Shown one piece after another: positions 56,860 to 64,000 of a stretch of DNA of 64,000 nt. Source of the DNA: Cryptomeria japonica (lineage: Eukaryota; Streptophyta; Pinopsida; Cupressales; Cupressaceae); contig NC_081406.1 of assembly GCF_030272615.1 (NCBI RefSeq), forward strand, positions 173,238,861 through 173,302,860, in the 5' to 3' direction. Under the pieces are notes generated by a model. It saw nothing but the letters and a program-made list of their open reading frames with translations, ran no database searches and had not been told where the DNA came from. Numbering within the stretch: the stretch's first letter is position 1; each line of letters begins with the position of its first letter. Position numbers and translations under genes: made by a program.

Positions 56860-57339
56860 AAGATGCATAGACTAACAAATCTTATGTGTATGGCCCACTT
56901 ATGTATTCTCATGGATGTCACATGTAAGTCTAATGGTAATTATGTGTCTACAATATATGCAAATATTGATGATCATGATCATTACTGCATTCCTAAATTA
57001 ATTACAACTTAGTATAGGCTTATTAGTATATATTTATCCTTTTCATCCTTATTATCGTTTAATATAGGCTTGTTTGACAATTTTTCATACTTAGGGCGCT
57101 CAAAGAACAACACTCACAAGGTATGGCTCTAAGCATTCAACCGAGGGCGTAGGTGGTAAAACAGTAGTATGCGTAGGGTAAGAATGCCTAATCGGAGGTG
57201 TTAGGATCGACAGTTCATGCCCATGACAAGAAGAATGAGAAATTGGCTTCATGGCAACTTTTCATTTTTATTTTGTTTTCAATAAAAGTGGATTATTCCA
57301 CTAAACTTTTTTATTAATATTTTTTATTTTTGACACAGG
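56860..57339. other. Unassigned sequence with a possible tRNA-derived SINE head
   Basis: At about 57100-57225 GGGCGTAGGTGGTAAAACAG (A-box-like) is followed ~60 bp later by GATCGACAGTTCATGCCC (B-box-like). The spacing fits a tRNA-derived SINE or decayed tRNA-like sequence, but both boxes deviate from consensus and I cannot fold a convincing cloverleaf. Otherwise nothing is seen. Confidence 0.25.
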
Positions 57340-57797
57340 ATTCAAAGAGCATACCGGAGGAAAGAACCTTGGGAAGAAAACCTCTGGTCACAGCTCATAA
57401 AATAAACCTATAGTATCTAACGGATCAATTTATACACCCCGCCCAAAACCACATACAAAATGTGGTCACAACACATATAATATCAGTTTTGCATAGAGCC
57501 CATATGACAATTTGCCAAAAAATCCCAATCGGATAATTTTCAAATGTAGACTCCACAACTGCTATCAATGGAAGAAAACAAAATTTTCCAAAGCCTGTGC
57601 CAAATCTTATGAGCCAAAAACCTTCCTGCCAAAAAAGGAAGTATCAAAAAACCTTTGGAAAAACAATATTGTATCAAATACCATGAGCTCAAACTCTCCT
57701 CCAGACAATGAACATGAATACTTGAAATGAAAGGGGAAAGCAACAATAATTATCATCATAAAATTTTACATCAACATTACTCAAGAGAATCATATAA

Positions 57798-60700
57798 CTA
57801 TTGTTGCAAACCTTCCCATACCCTAGAAGGAATTTCCTCAAAACCCACCTCTCGCTGATTAGCATTGCTATCAATGGCTAAATTTGCCAAATAATCCACA
57901 ATCTTATTAACTTCTCTGTAACAATGGGATACCAAGAAAGATTGAAACAATTCTAATTTTTATAAAATGGGATCAAGTATATACTGCAAATTCTAACTAT
58001 TCGATTTCTTTTTCATAACACATTGAATAATCAGCATAGAATCACCTTCAATTATTAAGTCCTTAATTCCCAAAGAGATTGCCATATCCAATCCAAAAGA
58101 CAAAGCATGAAATTCTGCATAATTGTTAGTTTTAAAACCAATAGCATGACACTTAGCTCGAATAAAATTTGCATTGTGATCATAAATTACCATGCCTACC
58201 CCAGCCGACCCAGGGTTACCATGAGAGGCCCCATCAAAATTCAGTTTAAAGTGCCCCTGCGAAGGAGGTTTCCATCTAGCAGAGCATCTCTTACGTATTG
58301 CATCATTCTCTTTTAAAATTGAACCATGAGAGGTTAAATTTGATAGCATCTTCCAAACTCTAGTAACTCTACTATCCCAGTGCGAAAAAGAAGTAAGATT
58401 TTCCAAATTCTTATAAATAAATGACAAAGCAACCTCAGAGATTGAAGACTCAATTTTTAATAGAACCTCAGACACAGGAGACCTTGTTTTTTTAAATATC
58501 CTATTGTTTCTCTCTAGCCAAACATTCCAAATCACAATAGATGGAGATATGATCCAAAGGCATGCATAAAAAGATGAGGCAAACATAAAGGGCCATGATC
58601 TAAAATGGGAAATGAGATCCTTACCAATAACAAAGGATATATTTAACTTCTCAAACAACCACTGCCAACATTCATAAGCATAATCACAATGTAGGAACAG
58701 GTGTGAAGAAGATTCCAAATTTTTGTTACAAAGGACACAAGGGAAAACAATAGTAATACCAAGCTTGTCTAGTCTCATACCTATAAGGACTCTATCCTAG
58801 ACTGCCAACCAAGCAAAGCCTCCAGCTTTAGGAAGAAAAGTTGAATGCCAAAACAACTTATAAGGCCAAGATGATAAATCTTTAGCAACCATAAGAGAGT
58901 GGTAACCATCTTTAACAATGTACTTACCAGAAATATTCTTTGTCCAAATAAGTTCATCCTCAGAATAAAAAAGAAATACAATTCTATCCCCCAAAATCTT
59001 CTCATAATCTAATTTCATTGTTTGATCAACATCTAAGAAATCAATCAACTTCCATCTAGCTAGCTTAAGGGGTCCACTAGTCACAATTTCAAAATAATCT
59101 GCTAAAAAAACACCCCAAAGGGAGGAAAGAACAGTGATTAGAGAAGACCAATCCCTAATATTCACCAAAGGTGCATGTCCATTCCATACTTCATCCCAAA
59201 ATCTGACCTTTCTACCATTATGAACAATCCATGAGAGATGAGGCAAAATAACAAATCTACATTTACAAAGGAAATTCCAAATAGTAGAACCCGAAGGCAA
59301 ATTTGGGACTTTAAAAATGTACTCTCTTGGTCCATTATTTAAATATTTGGAAAACATAATCTATGCCCATGAGGAGCTAGGATTTTCATATAATTTCCAA
59401 ACCAACTTAGCACCTAAGGCTAAATTCTGATTTTCCAAACTCCGAATTCCTGTTCCCCCAAGTTCCTTAGGCAAACATACCTTATCCCATGCAACTAAAG
59501 GGAGTTTCTTTTTGCCATCTTTATTATTGTTCCAAAGAAAATCTCTAAGAGTATCCTGTAAACTAACAATAGCTGCTTTTGGAGACTTCAAAACAGACTT
59601 GATGAGAACAATTTTACCTGCCAAAGTTAACCATCTATGATTCCATGAGAGAATTCTCTTAGAAATGACTGAAATAATCTTATCCCAAAAACCAATCTTA
59701 TCCTATTTAACAAAGAAAGGAATCCCAAGGTAAGTACATGGAAGATTTCCAGTCTCAAATCCCCAAAAGGATTGCAACCTATGCTGAACTAGTTGTGATG
59801 TACTAAGGAAAAAAATCTTTGATTTATCACCATTCACTTTCTGACCAGAAAATGATGCATAATTTTGTATTATTCCATTAATCACTTTTGCCTCAACTAA
59901 TGAAGCATGTCCAAATAATAGAGTATCATCTGAAAAGAGACAATGAGAAATACTTTGGGAATATTTTGAATCCTTATACCTTTCCAAAGCCCCCCCACTT
60001 TAGCAGCCCTAATAGCCCAACTAAAGGTTTCAGCTAGGAGAATAAACAAAAAGGGAGAAAGGGGATCTCCTTGTCTCAAACCCCTAGAGGAAGTGAAAAA
60101 ACCACAAGGAGAACCATTAATTAAAACTGAGAATCTTGCATAAGAAATACATGCACGAACCCATTTTGACCCAGGCCTTTGAAAAACCTAACTTCTAAAG
60201 AACAACACATAAAACCCCCCACTCTACTCTATCATAAGCCTTCATCATGTCTATTTTAAGTATCATGGTCGGGGTTCTTTGGGTGGAAATAGAATGAAGC
60301 ACCTCATGTGCTACAATTGCACCCTCTATCGTCTCCCTTCTGGGAACAAAACCACCTTGCTCCAATGAAATGATCCTAGGTAGAATTTTTGCCAACCTAA
60401 GGGAAATTGCCTTCGTAAATAACTCATACAAAGTGTTACATAAAGCAATGGGGCGGAAGTCAACAAAAGTCTTAGTATCCTCTTTTTTAGGAATAAATGC
60501 AATCATTGTAGTATTAAGTTCTTTTAAAATAGACCTATTTCTCCTAGCTTCCTCGAGAGCCAATAAAACATCATTTCCCACAAAATCCCAACATTTCTGA
60601 AAAAATAAAGGAGTAAAACTATCTGGTCCCAGAGCTTTATCTGGATTCATGGCAAAGACAACACTCTTAACTTCTTCTAAGGAAAAGGGAGACATCAACA

Positions 60701-61982
60701 TCTTATTGTCTTCCAAAGATACTAAATAAGGAATATTAGATATAATATTATTGCTGAGATTTCCATTTTTTGAAGATAATAATGACTTAAAAAACCTAAC
60801 TAACTCTGAAGCAATGTCCTCTGGCTCTGTCAATAAATTCCCATTCTGACATTGAATACAAGATATCCTATTCTTACATCTTTTAATCTTAGTTGAAGAA
60901 TGAAAAAAATTTGTATTCTTGTCACCATCTGAAACCCATAACTCTCTAGATTTCTGTCTCCAATAGATTTCCTCTCTAGCTAACACCTCCTCAAGCTGTA
61001 ATTTTAGTGACTTCAACTCATCAAAAATTTGTGGCACCGTACCATGTTGAAGCACATGAGTATTAAGACACTCAATCATATCTTGAATCATTTGTTTCTC
61101 CTGAAAAATGTTCTTAAAATGCGAGATATTCCATTCCCTAATATTCAATTTCAAATATCTTAACTTCTTAGCAATCTAAAACATGTGGGACCCAAAATAA
61201 AAAGGAGCATAATTCCACCATTTCATGAGCAGAATTCCACCATTTCATGTGAGACTTAAAAGAAGCCCCATCCTCAATAACTGAAAGGGAAATTGGAAAA
61301 TGATCAGAACCCGAGACCGGTAGAATAGAGGAAAAGAATTCAAAAACTGAATCAATCCAATTCTCAGATAACAAAAACTGATCTAATCTCTCAACAATCT
61401 GAGAAAAATCCCTTCTCATGTTTGTCCATGTGAAAACCCCATTCCGAGACTTACAATAAAAAAGGCTCATATCAGAAATGAAATCCCCAAAGTCATCCAT
61501 AATCCTTTTATTAGGGAAAACACCTCCACTTTTCTCATCTAAATCAGTGATAGCATTAAAATCACCCTGAAGTTAATAAAGGAACCATATTTTAAGGGAG
61601 AAGAAATCCTCTTTAATTCACCCCATAACTTACTCTTCCCTTGAATTCTTGATGGAGCATAAATGTTAAAAAGCCAGAATTTAACCTTCGAAATCTTGCT
61701 TATAACTAAAGCCAACATCCAATTTGTAGCAGATGCCACTAACTGTACCTCAACATTATAATTATTCCAAAGCAGTGCCAAACCTCTTGAAGCACCACAA
61801 GCCAGAGAAGAAAGAAAATTCCACCTTCTCCAAGATGAAAAAACCTAATCAGCAGACTCCTTTGACAACTTTGTTTCTTGCAACATAAAAATATCACACT
61901 TAATTAAGTCCATCTGGGACTTAATTAAGCATCTCTTGTTAGGGGCATTTAAGCCCCTAACATTCCAAGAAATAATTCTCAT
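57798..61982 (-). pseudogene. LINE ORF2: endonuclease, reverse transcriptase, RNase H
   Basis: About 1,395 codons from ATG 61982 (MRIISWNVRGLNAP) to TAG at 57798. AP-type endonuclease: LQETKLSK near 61890, GDFNAITDLDEKSGG near 61550, GSDHFPISLSV near 61290. RT: WRQKSRELWVSDGDKNTNFF (60960-60900), ALGPDSFTPLFFQKCW, AFIPKKEDTKTFVDFRPIAL, FVPRRETIEGAIVAHEVLHS (60350-60290), KIDMMKAYDRVEW, LRQGDPLSPFLFILLAE (60080-60025), and the active site FSDD (usually FADD) near 59930. Zinc-finger-like segment CVLCNKNLESSSHLFLHC (58745-58690). RNase H: LNFDGASHGNPGSAGVGMVI (58240-58185), NNYAEFHALSFGLDMA, IEGDSM. Frameshifts or stops near 61560, 61165, 60190, 59990, 59700, 59630, 59357, 58780 and 57990. A 20-bp duplication lies at 61206-61250. 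Role: target-primed reverse transcription. Confidence 0.88.
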
Positions 61983-61987
61983 TGTCC

Positions 61988-64000
61988 TCAAGGGGAGGCC
62001 GAAACTCCCCTCTTCCCATTACTCGGAGAATCTTTGCTTTCCCCAAAGCAACCTTGCAAATTACGTTTCACAGCCCCTGATCTTGTCATGGGAGGACTAG
62101 TCACAAATATTTTACTCCTCTTTTGTTTTATACTTACAAGAGTTAGGCATGTTTTCTTAGGCCTACCAAGAGAGACCGAATGCCTCCCTTGCCCACTAGC
62201 AGGAGAAAGAGACAAAGTCTTTTGAATTCCAGCATCAATTTCCATTTGAGTCTTAAGATTATTTGGAGGCCTACCTCTCCTATGAGAAACCACCGATGGT
62301 GAAAAAACCTGAGTTGTTTGGACAATTGGTAAATTCTTGCATGACTTTGGAGAAGCCAGGATAAATGGATTATCATCAAAACCCAACTCTGTTGTAGCCA
62401 AAACCGCAAAAGGATTAGCAGATGTAGAAATTGGAAGGGTCAAGTTTATACCCCCCAAATCATTCTCAATTGAACAAACAACTCTATCAATAATACCCTC
62501 ATCAATTTGATGTGCATGATTGTTAAAAATATCATTTACTTGCTGGACCAAATTCTCATATGGCATAATAACAGGGATAGCCTATGATAGATTACTATTC
62601 CCTAAGGAAGATTCATTAGCCATATTAATTTCAACATTCAGAGGGGAATTATTAGACACTAAATTCTTAATTTCGTGAACTAAAGAAGCATCATTAGGAA
62701 AACCTATGGCAGGTACCTGTTTAATAGTTTCCATATCAACCACTGCATTTTTATCTAAATTCACATTCTTTGAAGAATCCAAAACCTCCTTTTGAGTGCA
62801 TGAAGACAAATTGTTGTCCTTACCCTTTGTGTGATTATTTGGCATCTTAGGGAAATCTATCATCAATGGATGATCTACTCCAGTCATCAGGGGATTACCA
62901 TCCACTATACCCTCGTTATTAGAACATGTCTTCAGTAAAGATGAAAGTGAGACCGAACCTGAAGCGTGATCATTTGGTTTCCCAAAACTACGATACAATG
63001 GATTATTTTCAAGATTAATGTGACCCATTTCTACCAATTTATGCGAAGAGACATTTCCACATCCTTCAACCAAAGGTCCCACTGACAAACTATCTTTATT
63101 AAGGGATTTAGGGACAGACCCAACAACCTGCTGGTTTTTCTTAAAATCCATAAGTAATGGAGCATCCAAAAGTAGAGGAGACTTAAGAAGCTCTGTATCT
63201 AATTTCTCAATTGACTGGTGCCAAATACCATCATGAGACTTGATATTACATGTACAGGGGCAAACATTGTTAGGGTTAATAAGAACACAAATTTTTACCA
63301 GAACCTCCCCCTCCATAAAGTCCATTTTAGATGTTAAAAAAGTTCCAATAGTGTTTCCATTTTTCTCAAGAACATCTGGATCCATAAACTCAAAAGGAAT
63401 TTTAGGTAAACCAAACCAGAAAGGAATAAGTTTCGAACTAGACCAACAAGGAACAAAAAAAGGTTTCCAAGCCGCGATTGAAATTAAATGTTTTCCAAAC
63501 CAATGATGCGAAGTTCTTAGTACCTCATCTCTGAAAGAAGGAGAATCAAAGACAATAATAAAAGCATTCATAGACAATAATTGAAAATAATGCATATCCC
63601 CCCATCTTTTCTACAATTTATGATAAAGCTTTAACAAACTAATTTCATCACCCCAAATTTCCCCAGAAATAGCATTCGTATCCAAACAATTCTCTTTCTT
63701 ATCGACATAGGAACCTAAAAGATCGCTACAAGGGATAGGAGCCCAAACCTGTGATGAAGAAACCCTCGATAGAATAGGATCAAAAGGTATCTTACTTACC
63801 TTTTCCGAACTAGCTTCCTTGAGGTTCACATTTACCTTATTTCCCACTTGCTGTGAAGAAAGAGAAACCCTAGCCACAGTCTCCTTATTTGTCAAGCCAA
63901 CAACCCTAGCAAACGTTCGTTGATTGTCCAGATCCAAAGACCATTTCCTCAAAAAACCCTTGAATTGCTTCTCAAAATTCCCTTGATTTGCACCTTTATT
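61988..64000 (-). pseudogene. LINE ORF1, DUF4283-type, 5' end outside the window
   Basis: One frame from the edge to TGA at 61988, with stops at 63611 and 62582. It starts mid-protein (LRKWSLDLDNQRTFARVVG). At about 63595-63290 it shows the plant LINE ORF1 domain usually called DUF4283: FIIVFDSPSFRDEVLRTSHH, W-F-GKHLISIAAWKPFF, and IPFWFGLPKIPFEFMDPDVL. The sequence after it has Cys residues (NPNNVCPCTCNIKSHDG) but not a clean CCHC knuckle. The rest is low-complexity Ser/Asn-rich with a basic C-terminus (KRSKIFV; KRNLQG). By analogy it is an RNA-binding protein of the LINE ribonucleoprotein. ORF2's ATG follows the stop by five bases, compatible with reinitiation. Confidence 0.78.

Larger units (their letters stand above)
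57340..64000 (-). mobile_element. L1-type LINE, minus strand, running off the right edge
   Basis: Non-LTR element with ORF1 (61988 to the edge) and ORF2 (57798-61982), separated by five bases. T-rich sequence at about 57265-57335 on the plus strand may mark the A-rich 3' tail. ORF2 has endonuclease, reverse transcriptase, zinc-finger and RNase H regions in the order of plant L1 elements. The frame is interrupted, so this copy is inactive. The 5' UTR lies outside the window. Confidence 0.85.

Noticed and set aside
56576-56921. Tyr/Met/Cys-rich minus-strand ORFs
   Set aside because: They are translations of the 48-bp minisatellite.

Overview
This window looks like nuclear DNA of a land plant with a large, repeat-rich genome. 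Evidence: Ty1-copia LTR elements primed by initiator-Met tRNA, a plant-type L1 LINE with a C-terminal RNase H, poly-C tracts near LTR 3' ends, and AT-rich filler. A gymnosperm is a reasonable guess, but that is inference. I see no intact host gene. Every coding region I can support is transposable-element derived, and nearly all are broken.

Layout. (1) 1-11498 is a nest. The tail of a copia element 'C' (pol C-terminus, 3' UTR, LTR 1246-2307) abuts a remnant of a pol-less LTR element 'B' (second ORF at 2308-3237 and 9911-10534, 3' LTR 10709-11498). B is split by a complete relative 'A1' (3238-9910) flanked by the duplication GATAC. (2) 11499-15945 is unassigned AT-rich sequence. (3) 15946-16190 and 48218-52255 are two halves of one satellite built from a 20-bp unit in both orientations. 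A minus-strand copia element 'E' (16191-48212, duplication ACATG) splits it. (4) E hosts three younger insertions. An 11.5-kb terminal-inverted-repeat DNA transposon 'F1' (16414-27907, duplication TATG) lies in its 3' LTR. A pol-less LTR element 'D' (29264-37180) lies in its 3' UTR. A second A-type element 'A2' (37178-43720) lies in its reverse transcriptase. D and A2 are now fused LTR-to-LTR, and the E sequence expected between them is gone. (5) 52260-57330 holds a pyrimidine tract, a decayed relative of the F1 transposase ('F2') and minisatellites. (6) About 57340-64000 is a minus-strand L1-type LINE with ORF1 and ORF2, running off the right edge.

How the parts work. A1, A2, B and D form a two-ORF family. 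The first ORF is a coiled-coil Gag-like protein with four or five CCHC knuckles. The second is a roughly 1,070-1,130-codon protein that I cannot assign. None has protease, integrase, reverse transcriptase or RNase H, so they presumably depended on an autonomous copia element with the same primer site. F1 carries a DDE-type transposase on the plus strand and a second, multi-exon gene converging on it from the minus strand. The most unusual items are this two-gene transposon, the pol-less family with its conserved unknown ORF2, and the inverted-unit satellite.
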